Shown here piece after piece: positions 53,101-61,131 of a stretch of 64,000 nucleotides of DNA. Position 1 is the stretch's first letter. Each line of letters begins with the position of its first letter. Location of the stretch: contig JADIXX010000008.1 of the NCBI GenBank assembly GCA_016705575.1, forward strand, positions 620,001 to 684,000, in the 5' to 3' direction. A model generated the notes under the pieces. The model was not told where the DNA came from, did no database searches, and worked only from the letters and a program-made list of their open reading frames with translations. The position numbers and the translations under genes were made by a program. The DNA comes from Candidatus Aalborgicola defluviihabitans. GTDB lineage: Bacteria; Pseudomonadota; Gammaproteobacteria; Burkholderiales; Burkholderiaceae_C.

Positions 53101-53750
53101 ATCTCCTGGATGGTCTTCATGCCCGCCCACACACCCGAGAAGCGGCTCAAGGCAAAGGCGTGGATTCCCAGGTCCAGAATTTCCTGCACGTTGGCCGGAA
53201 AAAACACCGGGGTTCCGCAGGCCTTGAAGATGTGGTCGCTTTGGTGTGCCGCTGTCGAGCTTTTCGAGATGTGGTCATCCCCGGCCACTGCGATCACACC
53301 GCCCCAAGGGGTGGTGCCAGCCATATTGGCGTGCTTGAATACGTCGGAGCAGCGGTCCACGCCGGGGCCCTTGCCGTACCAGATGCCGAACACACCGTCG
53401 TACTTGTTGCTGCCCTTGGGCGCAAAGCCCAGTTGCTGGGTGCCCCACATGGCGGTGGCGGCCAGCTCCTCGTTCACTCCGGGCTGGAATACGACGTGGT
53501 GGGCCTTGAGGTACTTCTCGGCTTTTTGCAAGGACTGGTCGTAGCTTCCCAGGGGCGAACCACGATATCCGCTGATAAAACCGGCCGTATTCTTGCCGAC
53601 GCGTTGGTCGCGCACACGCTGCAACATGGGCAGCTTCACCAGGGCCTGAACGCCGCTCATGAAGGCATGGCCATAGTCCAGCGTATATTTATCGTCCAGC
53701 GAGACAGTTTGCAGCGCTTTGAGAATGTGGTCGGGCAAGGGTGCGTTCAT
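50133..53750 (-). CDS. fused indolepyruvate ferredoxin oxidoreductase
   Basis: A 1205-residue 2-oxoacid:acceptor oxidoreductase that oxidatively decarboxylates aryl pyruvates to acyl-CoA. The three parts are fused in one chain: an N-terminal pyrimidine-binding domain (FISGYRGSPLGSYDQSLQ), a central TPP-binding domain (NLGDGTYFHSGLLAVRQSIA, LYNDAVAMTGGQ) with an iron-sulfur region CEGCGDCSVQSNCVS, and a C-terminal gamma domain (IIVAGVGGTGVITIGQLLGV). Start ATG 53750. A divergent Lrp-type gene 135 bases away may regulate it, as such enzymes serve amino-acid breakdown. Confidence 0.88.
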   Translation of the reverse strand: MNAPLPDHILKALQTVSLDDKYTLDYGHAFMSGVQALVKLPMLQRVRDQRVGKNTAGFISGYRGSPLGSYDQSLQKAEKYLKAHHVVFQPGVNEELAATAMWGTQQLGFAPKGSNKYDGVFGIWYGKGPGVDRCSDVFKHANMAGTTPWGGVIAVAGDDHISKSSTAAHQSDHIFKACGTPVFFPANVQEILDLGIHAFALSRFSGVWAGMKTIQEIVESSATAMIDPDRVQIKIPTDFVMPPGGVHIRWPDAALEQEARLFDYKWYAALAYIRANRLNYNVIEGPSDRLGLISSGKAYNDTRQALLDLGLDDATCRRVGIRLHKVGVVWPLEAQLTREFATGLQEILVVEEKRQLIEYQLKEGLYNWRADVRPRVLGKFNEMETDGSGFGSGGEWGMPNPSDNTLLRANADLSPAIIARAIAARLKNLGVDADIAARLDTQLAILAAKESAMQALDISRAQAEIKSGDRQPWFCSGCPHNTSTKVPEGSRAMAGIGCHFMTVWMDRATVGFTQMGGEGVPWVGQQPFSNEQHVFANLGDGTYFHSGLLAVRQSIAAGVNITYKILYNDAVAMTGGQQIGERPEGHSVVQIAQSMRAEGAAQIVVVTDEPEKYAEVELAQGVTVHHRDELDTIQKQFRETKGTTVIIYDQTCATEKRRRRKRGTLVDPAKRVVINELVCEGCGDCSVQSNCVSVEPLETEFGRKRQINQSTCNKDFSCVNGFCPSFVTVEGGQLRKKAKGAVAAPGDTSALPEPNLPSLDGGAWGIIVAGVGGTGVITIGQLLGVAAHLESKGIVTQDAGGLAQKGGATWSHVLIASNQDEIRTTRVSMASADLVIGCDPIVVAGKETTLRMRQGRTHVALNSHSAPTAAFVSNPNWINPAQQCLADIIQVVGAEGVGAFDADAIAVQFLGDSIFTNPVMLGYAWQKGWIPLQLASLERAIELNAVAVAANKSAFAWGRKAALDWPAVQNLLNPGQVVQFTLPVKESLDAMVAKRVEYLTGYQNAGYAARYAGFVETVRRAEVAIADADLPTGKATALPLTQAVARYLFKLMAYKDEYEVARLHTDGAFLSKVAAQFEGKFKLHYHLAPPISAKRNAAGELQKRSYGPWMQTAFRGLAPLKVLRGGPFDIFGYTAERREERALVQEYRAELETMLPMLNGQNRDAALAFAKLPEQIRGFGHVKARHLAAARKQWGTLLEQFHRPA

Positions 53751-53885
53751 GGGCGGTGTCTCCAGGGCTGGCCTCGGGGGCCGTTGTTCTGGAGTCAGTG
53801 TAGGGCGGTCTGGCTGATATGTCTTTGCGTTCTATCGCCCCTGTACCCTGGCAAAAGAAAGGATATTGCTACAAAATACCTATAA

Positions 53886-54365
53886 ATGGAACAACTAGAC
53901 AAATTTGACCTTGCCATACTCCAAGAGCTTCAAAAAGACGGCCGCCTGAGCAACACCGAACTGGCGTCGCGGGTTGGACTTTCCACAGCGCCTTGCTGGC
54001 GGCGTGTGCGCGCACTGGAGGAGTCGGGTGTCATCAAGGGCTACCGTGCCGAGCTGGACCGCAAGAAAATCGGCTTGGGCGTGCTGGCCTTTGTTCGGCT
54101 GGACGCCGAACGCAATACCGGCGACTCCACGCGCGCGCTGGAAGAAGCTATTCACAAGTTGCCCGAAGTGGTGTCTTGCCACTACATCAGTGGCACAGGC
54201 ACCTTTGAGTTGCAGGTCATCACCCAGGACCTGGACAGCTTTTCCCGCCTGGCACGCGAAAGCTTGATCAACCTGCCCCACGTCAAGGACTTGCACACCA
54301 GCTTTTCTCTGGGTGAAGTGAAAACCAGCAGCGCGCTACCGCTGGGCCACCTGCAGAGCCGCTAG
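53886..54365 (+). CDS. Lrp/AsnC family transcriptional regulator
   Basis: A 159-residue feast/famine regulator. The helix-turn-helix is in the first 60 residues (LQKDGRLSNTELASRVGLST then CWRRVRALEESGVIKGYRAE). The C-terminal ligand-binding RAM domain (VVSCHYISGTGTFELQVITQ) is complete. It is divergent from the indolepyruvate oxidoreductase gene and probably controls it in response to an amino acid (inference). Confidence 0.93.
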   Translation: MEQLDKFDLAILQELQKDGRLSNTELASRVGLSTAPCWRRVRALEESGVIKGYRAELDRKKIGLGVLAFVRLDAERNTGDSTRALEEAIHKLPEVVSCHYISGTGTFELQVITQDLDSFSRLARESLINLPHVKDLHTSFSLGEVKTSSALPLGHLQSR

Positions 54366-54390
54366 GCCACACCCTTCTGGAGCGCGCACC

Positions 54391-54768
54391 ATGAACACCC
54401 CACAACCCGCTTCCGCCGGCCATAGCAACTGGCGCCGCCAACTGACGGGTTTCTTGATGCTGTTTTCGCTTCTAGCCCTCGTCGCCATTGCACAACCCAC
54501 TATTAATTCAATAGTGTTAGAAAGCCAACTACCGCTGCGCAATATCCAGATTGAGGTGCGTCAGGTGCAAAGCGGTACCCAGGAAACCCACAACCGGCAA
54601 AGCCAGCGCAACAGCACCAGCAGCACCGTGCTGGTACCACTGGGTGAATGGGTCAGGGTGGCAGAGTCCGACATAGACAGCCGCACTAACCGTGCCGGTT
54701 GGGGCGGCCCGGGCGTAGAAGGCACCCAGCAAGCCAGCGAATTGCAGGTGCGCCTAAGCGTGCGATAG
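54391..54768 (+). CDS. small exported protein with repeat-derived signal segment
   Basis: A 125-residue protein I do not recognise. A basic N-terminus leads to a hydrophobic signal (LTGFLMLFSLLALVAIAQP) and a Ser/Thr/Gln-rich mature part with VLVPLGEWVRVAESDID. Repeat copy 7 encodes residues 26-42, i.e. the end of the hydrophobic core and the AIA-Q cleavage region. It follows the Lrp gene on the same strand by 25 bases. The conserved C-terminal stretch suggests a real gene. Confidence 0.75.
   Translation: MNTPQPASAGHSNWRRQLTGFLMLFSLLALVAIAQPTINSIVLESQLPLRNIQIEVRQVQSGTQETHNRQSQRNSTSSTVLVPLGEWVRVAESDIDSRTNRAGWGGPGVEGTQQASELQVRLSVR
54467..54516 (-). repeat. 50-bp dispersed element, copy 7 (inside a small exported gene)
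   Basis: On the minus strand it reads CACTATTGAATTAATAGTGG to GACGAGGGCTAGAAGCG, with 43 bases to GGGCT. The left arm ACTATT/AATAGT is a perfect inverted repeat here. The gene reads the complementary strand as LALVAIA...INSIVLE. Confidence 0.88.
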
Positions 54769-54803
54769 GGTTTCGCTGAAACATCGGGTATTGCGTGGTG
54801 ACG

Positions 54804-55946
54804 TTATCTGGCCTGTTTGGGCCACAACGCCCATAACTGCAGTGGCTGGCGCAAGCGGCCTGCCAATTCACCTGCCTCGGCGCCCCAGCCCACGAAATAG
54901 TCCGCCCGCACAGCACCGGTAATGGCACTGCCCGTGTCCTGGGCCAGCACCAGTTTCTGCAGGCTCATCTGGGGACCACTGGATGCCAGCCACACCGGCG
55001 TACCAAAGGGAATGGACGCTGGGTCCACCGCAATGGAGCGCCCAGGCGTCAGTGCCACGCCCTGGGCGCCACGCGGGCCTTCGCTGGAGTCGCGGTCGCT
55101 GATGGCTTCTTCGCGGAAGAACACTACGCGCGGATTGCTCCACAACAGTTCTTGCTGGCGCTGCGGGTTCTGCGCCAGCCAGCTTTTGATACCGGGCCAG
55201 GAGGCATCTTTGACCAGGCCCTGGTCCAGCAACCAACGGCCCACGCTGCGGTAGGGCTGGTCGTTGGTGCCGGCATAGGCCAAGCGGACCCAACGCTGGC
55301 TACCATCGGGCTGGGAGATGCGCAGACGCCCGGAGCCCTGAATCTGCAGCACCAGGGCGTCTACCGGGTCGGCCATATAAGCGATAGCACGCCCCTGCAA
55401 GGCGGCCTGGGCCTCGGGCAGAGTGTCGATCTCCTGGCGCGAGTACCAGGGCTTGCGCTGGGCTAGCCCCGCTGGTGGTCCGTACAGGGGCACGCCAAAA
55501 CCATTAGCGGGCAAGCGGCTGGCTTGCATCATTGGCTCGTAATAGGCTGTCAGCAAACCTGTGGTTTCACCCTGCGGTGATTCCACGCGGTACGGTTGCA
55601 GGCGCTCCTGCATCCAGGCACGCTGCTCGTCCGCGCTACCAATGCTCAGTCGGCGGATATCGCCGCACAGGGGTGCAAACGGGCCACCGGGGCGCTCACA
55701 CCCCTTGAGCCATGCGTTCCAGGCATCAAACAGGGCGTCGTCGGCCAAGCCGGGCAAATCAGACCAGGCAGCGGGCACCCAGCGACTCTTGGTCCGGTAG
55801 AGCGTTCCGGGCACCGATCCCACCCCTTGCGACGGCGGCGTGCGCACATCCTCACCCGGCGTCGGGACACTGATCGGCGCACTGCCGCAGGCCACCAGAG
55901 TTCCTACAATCAGCGCCATTGCCCCATAAGCCAGGAGCCGTTTCAT
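54804..55946 (-). CDS. mltA: membrane-bound lytic murein transglycosylase A
   Basis: An outer-membrane lipoprotein that cleaves peptidoglycan glycan strands to 1,6-anhydro ends. The signal KRLLAYGAMALIVGTLVACG places the lipid-modified Cys at 20. The 380 residues contain LLTAYYEPMMQASRL, AYMADPVDALVLQIQGSGRL and, near the end, the catalytic Asp stretch VLAQDTGSAITGAVRADYF. Start ATG 55946. Its start codon is divergent from, and overlaps, that of the small gene at 55945. Confidence 0.94.
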   Translation of the reverse strand: MKRLLAYGAMALIVGTLVACGSAPISVPTPGEDVRTPPSQGVGSVPGTLYRTKSRWVPAAWSDLPGLADDALFDAWNAWLKGCERPGGPFAPLCGDIRRLSIGSADEQRAWMQERLQPYRVESPQGETTGLLTAYYEPMMQASRLPANGFGVPLYGPPAGLAQRKPWYSRQEIDTLPEAQAALQGRAIAYMADPVDALVLQIQGSGRLRISQPDGSQRWVRLAYAGTNDQPYRSVGRWLLDQGLVKDASWPGIKSWLAQNPQRQQELLWSNPRVVFFREEAISDRDSSEGPRGAQGVALTPGRSIAVDPASIPFGTPVWLASSGPQMSLQKLVLAQDTGSAITGAVRADYFVGWGAEAGELAGRLRQPLQLWALWPKQAR

Positions 55947-56097
55947 GTCATTGTTATTTCTGGAAGCCCTGGGCGCGGGGCTGATACTGGTTGGAATCAT
56001 CTGGTGGACCATGTTCTCGGGTCGTAAAAATGGCGAACTGCCGGATATCGATGCCGCTGAGTCTTCTCCCGATTCTTCAGATAAAAAAACACACTAG
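55945..56097 (+). CDS. small single-span membrane protein (50 aa)
   Basis: A 50-residue ORF with AGGAG eight bases before its ATG. It encodes a hydrophobic helix at about 3-24 (LLFLEALGAGLILVGIIWW), then a positively charged turn (FSGRKNG) and an acidic/Ser-rich tail ending SDKKTH. The layout is that of a small inner-membrane protein with a cytoplasmic tail. Its TAG is supplied by repeat copy 8. The ATG shares CATG with the divergent mltA start. The function is unknown. Confidence 0.65.
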   Translation: MSLLFLEALGAGLILVGIIWWTMFSGRKNGELPDIDAAESSPDSSDKKTH

Positions 56098-56138
56098 CCC
56101 TCGTCGGATATGCGTATACAGCTATCAATTCAATAGTA
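56089..56138 (-). repeat. 50-bp dispersed element, copy 8 (between convergent genes)
   Basis: On the minus strand it reads TACTATTGAATTGATAGC to CGACGAGGGCTAGTGTG, with 43 bases to GGGCT. It lies between the small membrane gene and the amidase gene and gives the small gene its stop codon. Confidence 0.92.
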
Positions 56139-56164
56139 AATTAAAACTACCACCGCCACACCTG

Positions 56165-56980
56165 TCAGAGCACACGGTGCTGCAGCGCTGGCAGTTGCGA
56201 TCGGCATTGCGCCAGACGCGCAGAGTCCAGCTCGCCGCAAACCACACCGGGCTCTTGTGCCTGCTGCGCCAGCACCTGCCCCCAGGGATCAATCAACACC
56301 GACTGCCCCCAAGTGCGCCGACCGTTAGGGTGGGTTCCGCCCTGGGCGGCGGCGGCCACAAAAGCCAGGTTCTCAATCGCACGGGCACGCAACAGCACCT
56401 CCCAGTGGGCCTGGCCGGTGGTGTGGGTGAAGGCGCTGGGTACCAAAATCAAGTCAACACCATCCTGCGCATAGCTCCGATACAACTCCGCAAAGCGCAG
56501 GTCGTAGCACACGCTTAAGCCCACCTGCCAAGTGTGGCCGTCACGCGAGGGCAGGGCAAACCGGGTCGGCTGTGAGCCGCGTTGCAATACCCTGGATTCG
56601 TCGTAGGACTCGACTCCATTGTCAAAACGGAACAGGTGAATTTTGTCGTAGCGCGCCACGCACACGCCCTGCTGGTTGAAAGCCAGTGAACTGTTGAAAA
56701 CCCGGTCCGGCTGCGACGCACAGAGCGGCAAGGTACCGCCCACCAGCCACAGGCCCAGCCGGCGCGCCGTATCCGACAAAAACTCTTGAATGGGTCCGCT
56801 GCCATACGCCTCCTGTATGGCCAGCTTGTCACTGTCGTGCTGTCCGATCAGACAAAAGTACTCCGGCAGGATGGCCAGTTCGGCGCCCATCTGTGCCGCC
56901 TGCTCCAACAGACTTTGGGCCTGCACCAGGTTCTCGGACAGAATGCCAGTGGACACCATCTGGATAGCTGCAACCTTCAT
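56165..56980 (-). CDS. nitrilase-family amidohydrolase (NIT-type)
   Basis: A 271-residue carbon-nitrogen hydrolase, probably a deaminated-glutathione amidase or omega-amidase-like repair enzyme. The catalytic triad is Glu in LAILPEYFCLIG, Lys in ARYDKIHLF and Cys in GLSVCYDLRFAELYR. Its ATG overlaps the stop of yhdP as ATGA, so translation is coupled. Confidence 0.92.
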   Translation of the reverse strand: MKVAAIQMVSTGILSENLVQAQSLLEQAAQMGAELAILPEYFCLIGQHDSDKLAIQEAYGSGPIQEFLSDTARRLGLWLVGGTLPLCASQPDRVFNSSLAFNQQGVCVARYDKIHLFRFDNGVESYDESRVLQRGSQPTRFALPSRDGHTWQVGLSVCYDLRFAELYRSYAQDGVDLILVPSAFTHTTGQAHWEVLLRARAIENLAFVAAAAQGGTHPNGRRTWGQSVLIDPWGQVLAQQAQEPGVVCGELDSARLAQCRSQLPALQHRVL

Positions 56981-59900
56981 TTGGATGACTCCTGGGTTTG
57001 GCTCGCTGGGAGAGCAGGTGCGGCAGGGGGAGCCGAAGCCGACTTGCGATTAAGTTTGGTCACCCGGGGATCGGTCCAGGTGCCGTCGAGCATAAATTCC
57101 TGCGTGGCCGCCTCCATCAACGGGCGGCGCAGGATGAGTTGGGCCAGAAAGGTGCTCAGCCCCACCACCGGGTTGATGGCGGACGCCAGCAACGAGGCAC
57201 CGCCGACATTGATATCCGGCACCACAACCACCTTGATGGCCTGCGTCTCGTGGGCGATGTCGGCCTGCCCCTCCATCAACACGGCGGCGTTGATGCCCTT
57301 CATCTGCAGGTTGTTGGTGCGGGCAATACCCTGGGTAATGGACACATCGCCGCGAAAAAAATCAAAGGCAAAGCCTTCGCTGAACACATCGCGAAAATCC
57401 AGTGTCAGGCGCCGTGGCAGCGACTGCAGGCTGAGCACGCCGAGCAGTTTGCTGATGCCAGGGTCGGTCTTGAGGAACTGCCCGTTTTCCACATTGATGT
57501 TGAAGTTCCCGCCCAGGCTGGGGTAGTCCAGCGTGATGGGCGAACCCAGCCAGGCAACCTGACCTTCCACCAGGCCCCGCCCCTTGCGCACCACGCCCTT
57601 CATGCCGAAACGGTTGAGCAGTTCGCCCGAGTCCGCAATGTCGAGCTTGAAGTTCATCACCGTGCGCCGGCGTTCCTTGATGCTGCGCGGCGCGGGTGCA
57701 CCGGCGCCTGGGTTGAGGTCGGTCCAGTTGCCGCTGGCAGTCAGCACGGCTTCGGGGGTGGAGATGTTGAAGCGGTTGAGGCGCCATTCACGTGGCACAT
57801 CCCGTGCGGCGGCGCTGGCCGAGGCACCCAGATTGACAGCGTCGATCTCGATTCGGCCCAGCTTCTTGCCCCGCAGTTCCAGGTCGTCCACCACAATGTC
57901 CAGCGCGGGGATGCTGGCGGGTTGTTCGTCGAGCACGCTTTCCACATCCTGTGCGGCGCTGGGTGCGATCACCAGTCGGGCCAGGCGACCGTACAGACGC
58001 CCGGCGTTGGCGCCCGACGGCTGGCGGTACTCGACGTAACCATTGAGCTCGGAGGCATCCATATTGGCCCGCCACAGCGTACCGTCGCGGCCACCACCAA
58101 TCACCAAGTTGTTGAGCTTGTGCCCGCCCACGGTCAGCTCCCGTGCGCGCACTGCCAGGCTGGTGGGCAGGTAGCCGATGCTCACCTGATTGGCGGGACT
58201 GGTGATGTTGGCGGGCGACAGGTCGGCCCCGGCGGCGCGGGACAGGACGCTGGACCAGGCATCCATGTCCAGACTGGCCAGGTTGATGTTGGCCACCACA
58301 CCTTCAGTTGGCAAAGGGGCGGATTCGTCGGCGGCCAGCCCCACACCAATGGCGCCGCGCAGCACCCGGGCATCGGCACCGGACACGTCGCGCACATAAA
58401 TCAGGTTGAGCAGTTTTCCTACGTCCAGTAGCAACTGGTCTTGCTGGCGCGCCGTGCCCTCGCTGCCGGCGATGGGGCGCACCGCTGCAATATCGAGCCG
58501 CACTGGCAGGGTTGCCTCCGCCGATTTGGCAAAGGGTGCGGGCAGGGTCAAGGCCATGCCCACCAAGTTGCTGTTGATCTGCAATTCCGGAACTTTGCCG
58601 CGCAACCCGAGTGTGGCTGTGTACGCAGCCGAGCCGTTAGCGTACTGCGCCAGCCGCGCCGCAAACCCCAACTCTTTGGCCTGGCGCAAACCGTCGGAAG
58701 TTGCAGTGCCTTGCAAACGCAGCACCGGGGGTGCAGACGATTTGTTTCCTGCGGGCGCGCTGCCAGAGAGCGCGGTCAGCCCACCGTCAATGCGCACATC
58801 ACCCCCCAAGGCGCGAGCCTGCACACCGGCTACGGAAAACCCGGTTTCCGAAAACGCAATATTGCCACGCATGCGCGCAAGGTGCGGCGTATCCGGAGTA
58901 ACCTGCAATTCGTTCCCCGCCAGGGCAATAGTGCCTCGCACGGTGGCCCGGTCCACCGCCGCAATCGGAAAGGCCAACTTGAAACGGTAGTCCGCCGCCC
59001 CTGCGGCACTGGCATGGTCCAGCGCCTTGCCCATCAAGCCGCCCAACGGAGAACCATTGACCACGCCGAGTATGTCGGTCAGCGGCCCCTGGGCCGCAGC
59101 GGTGACGGTAACCGTGGCGCCACCGTACAGGCTGTCCACCACACCGTCGACCTTGGTAACGCGCAGGCCCGCAGTATTGGCTACATTGCCGTGCGCACCC
59201 TTGACCTGCAGCACGGCGCGGTCAATCACCAGTTCGCCCGAGAGTTGGGTCAGTGCCGGCCACTGCAGACTGCCCTTGTCCAGCAGGAAAGACGGCACAT
59301 AGGCAAAGGTAGCGTCGTGCATGTCGGCCGATATGCGGAAGTCCCCCTGCTTTGGCGTGGTGTAGGGAAAGTCATGCAGATTGCCCTTGACCTTGAATTT
59401 GACGCCCGTTGCCGTACCTGCTGTTACCGCTTCACGCACGTAGTCACGCACGTCTTTGGGCAGGCCCAATGGCAAATAGCGGTGGACCCTGGTGCCATCG
59501 GCCCGGCTCAGGCTCCCCTGCAAGTCCAGCAATCCTGGAAAACGCTTGGCGCTTGCGGCACCATCCACCGTCTGCCATTTGACTTGGGCCTCGCCCTGGG
59601 CGTCGGCATTGCCGAAACGCAGATTGGGCAGGGTCAGGCTGATCTGGGTGCCGTCCAGCTTCCATTGCACATCGGTGCTGAGTTGGTCAAAGGGCAGCAG
59701 CGGGTCTTCAAACACACCTGGCAAATCCATGCTGCCGTCCTTGACCGCCACTGTGGCCCGGCCACCGCTCTGGTTCAGGTCGAAGTCAATGTCCGCCCCT
59801 TTGAAGCCGGGTCTGGTCTCACCCGCTGTTGCCCGTGCGGCAAGTTCCAGTTGGGTCACGCGGCCCTTGGCGGTGTAGCGGCTGGGCTGCTCCATGGTTC

Positions 59901-61116
59901 CCTGCCAGGTGGCCTGCAAATGCTCTACCAGCCCCTTGGGCGCGAGTTGCTGCAAGGCGGTGCGGACCTTCTCTGCCAGTGGCAACCGCTGGGCAATTTG
60001 CGACAGGGCAGCCAGGTCCAGGCGGTCGGCCACCAGTTCGCCACGCGCGGGTTTGCGCAGGTCTGCATCGAACACCGATAGCCGCACGTTGCCGCCGGGC
60101 CAGTGCAAGCCATCCGCAGTCTCAAACTGCAAGGCCTGGGTAGAAACTTCGCCACCACCATCCAGCCGACGGGCACCCAGACGGCCGGTAACTCCACGCA
60201 GTGCCAGAGGCTCCAGTTTGGGGCTGAGTGTGACCATGACGTCATCCAACGCCAAGTCGGCAGTGGCGCCTGTCACGACGCCGCGGCTCACATCCACCCA
60301 GGCACGCACTGAACCAGCGCCCTGGGCCAGATCCACCCCCAGGTCGGCGTAGCGACGCAACTCGGCCAGATCGACCTGTGCAAATGTTGCAAATAACTGC
60401 CCTTGCCATTCACGCCACCGACTAGCACTGCGTGACAGCAATGGCTGACGGAAAATGCCGGCCACGCTCAGACGTCCACCCCAGTGTGCAGGCGGGTTGG
60501 CGTCCAGGCGCATGGAGTGGGACCGGTGCTGATTGCGCAGAACCCAGTCCACATCAGTCAGCGCGATAGTGGGCTCATTGCGCAATTCATCCGTCCATGT
60601 GACGGTACCGTGGCGAATCACCAGCTCGGGCTGTGAGAACACCCAATCAGCAGCTGTGCTGTCCGCATTATCCGCACTGGATACAGGGATACCCGCCACC
60701 CAGATGCGCCCATCCACAGAGCGCCGAACGGCCAGTTCCGGGTGGTCCACAATGATCTGCTCTATTCCCAGGCCCATAATGGATCGGGCCGAGAGCGCCG
60801 CCAACACCTGCGGCAGCCTGAGGGTTTCGCGCCCCTGTGCATCCAACAACCGGACATCGTTGAGTTCGAGCGAAGGGATCAGACCGTTGGAGCGGGCGAC
60901 GATGTCCCCCACCCGCACGGTCACGCCCAACGCACGGGACACTTGCTGCTCCAGCGTCGGACGGAATTCTGCGATTCGCGGCACAATCACGAAATGCAGT
61001 GCGCCCCAGACCATGATTAACACTATCCAGACGGATGCCACCAACCAAAAAGCTGCGCGCACAGCGAATGCGCCGACCCTGAGCAAGGGAGAGGGGTTGG
61101 GAGTCAATTCAGTCAT
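56977..61116 (-). CDS. yhdP: YhdP family protein (AsmA-like, phospholipid transport)
   Basis: A very long (1379-residue) envelope protein of the YhdP/DUF3971 group, which spans the periplasm and moves phospholipid to the outer membrane. It has an N-terminal anchor (AFWLVASVWIVLIMVWGALH), a long beta-rich middle, and the conserved C-terminal AsmA-like end (LGGNFNINVENGQFLKTDPG, LLGVLSLQSLPRRLTLDFRD). Residues 4-12 (LTPNPSPLL) come from a stretch with GGGAGAGGGGTTGGGAG on the other strand, a common bacterial repeat, so the true start may be slightly different. It is divergent from glnE with only 15 bases between. Confidence 0.9.
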   Translation of the reverse strand: MTELTPNPSPLLRVGAFAVRAAFWLVASVWIVLIMVWGALHFVIVPRIAEFRPTLEQQVSRALGVTVRVGDIVARSNGLIPSLELNDVRLLDAQGRETLRLPQVLAALSARSIMGLGIEQIIVDHPELAVRRSVDGRIWVAGIPVSSADNADSTAADWVFSQPELVIRHGTVTWTDELRNEPTIALTDVDWVLRNQHRSHSMRLDANPPAHWGGRLSVAGIFRQPLLSRSASRWREWQGQLFATFAQVDLAELRRYADLGVDLAQGAGSVRAWVDVSRGVVTGATADLALDDVMVTLSPKLEPLALRGVTGRLGARRLDGGGEVSTQALQFETADGLHWPGGNVRLSVFDADLRKPARGELVADRLDLAALSQIAQRLPLAEKVRTALQQLAPKGLVEHLQATWQGTMEQPSRYTAKGRVTQLELAARATAGETRPGFKGADIDFDLNQSGGRATVAVKDGSMDLPGVFEDPLLPFDQLSTDVQWKLDGTQISLTLPNLRFGNADAQGEAQVKWQTVDGAASAKRFPGLLDLQGSLSRADGTRVHRYLPLGLPKDVRDYVREAVTAGTATGVKFKVKGNLHDFPYTTPKQGDFRISADMHDATFAYVPSFLLDKGSLQWPALTQLSGELVIDRAVLQVKGAHGNVANTAGLRVTKVDGVVDSLYGGATVTVTAAAQGPLTDILGVVNGSPLGGLMGKALDHASAAGAADYRFKLAFPIAAVDRATVRGTIALAGNELQVTPDTPHLARMRGNIAFSETGFSVAGVQARALGGDVRIDGGLTALSGSAPAGNKSSAPPVLRLQGTATSDGLRQAKELGFAARLAQYANGSAAYTATLGLRGKVPELQINSNLVGMALTLPAPFAKSAEATLPVRLDIAAVRPIAGSEGTARQQDQLLLDVGKLLNLIYVRDVSGADARVLRGAIGVGLAADESAPLPTEGVVANINLASLDMDAWSSVLSRAAGADLSPANITSPANQVSIGYLPTSLAVRARELTVGGHKLNNLVIGGGRDGTLWRANMDASELNGYVEYRQPSGANAGRLYGRLARLVIAPSAAQDVESVLDEQPASIPALDIVVDDLELRGKKLGRIEIDAVNLGASASAAARDVPREWRLNRFNISTPEAVLTASGNWTDLNPGAGAPAPRSIKERRRTVMNFKLDIADSGELLNRFGMKGVVRKGRGLVEGQVAWLGSPITLDYPSLGGNFNINVENGQFLKTDPGISKLLGVLSLQSLPRRLTLDFRDVFSEGFAFDFFRGDVSITQGIARTNNLQMKGINAAVLMEGQADIAHETQAIKVVVVPDINVGGASLLASAINPVVGLSTFLAQLILRRPLMEAATQEFMLDGTWTDPRVTKLNRKSASAPPAAPALPASQTQESSK

Positions 61117-61131
61117 CGCAATCGGAACACC

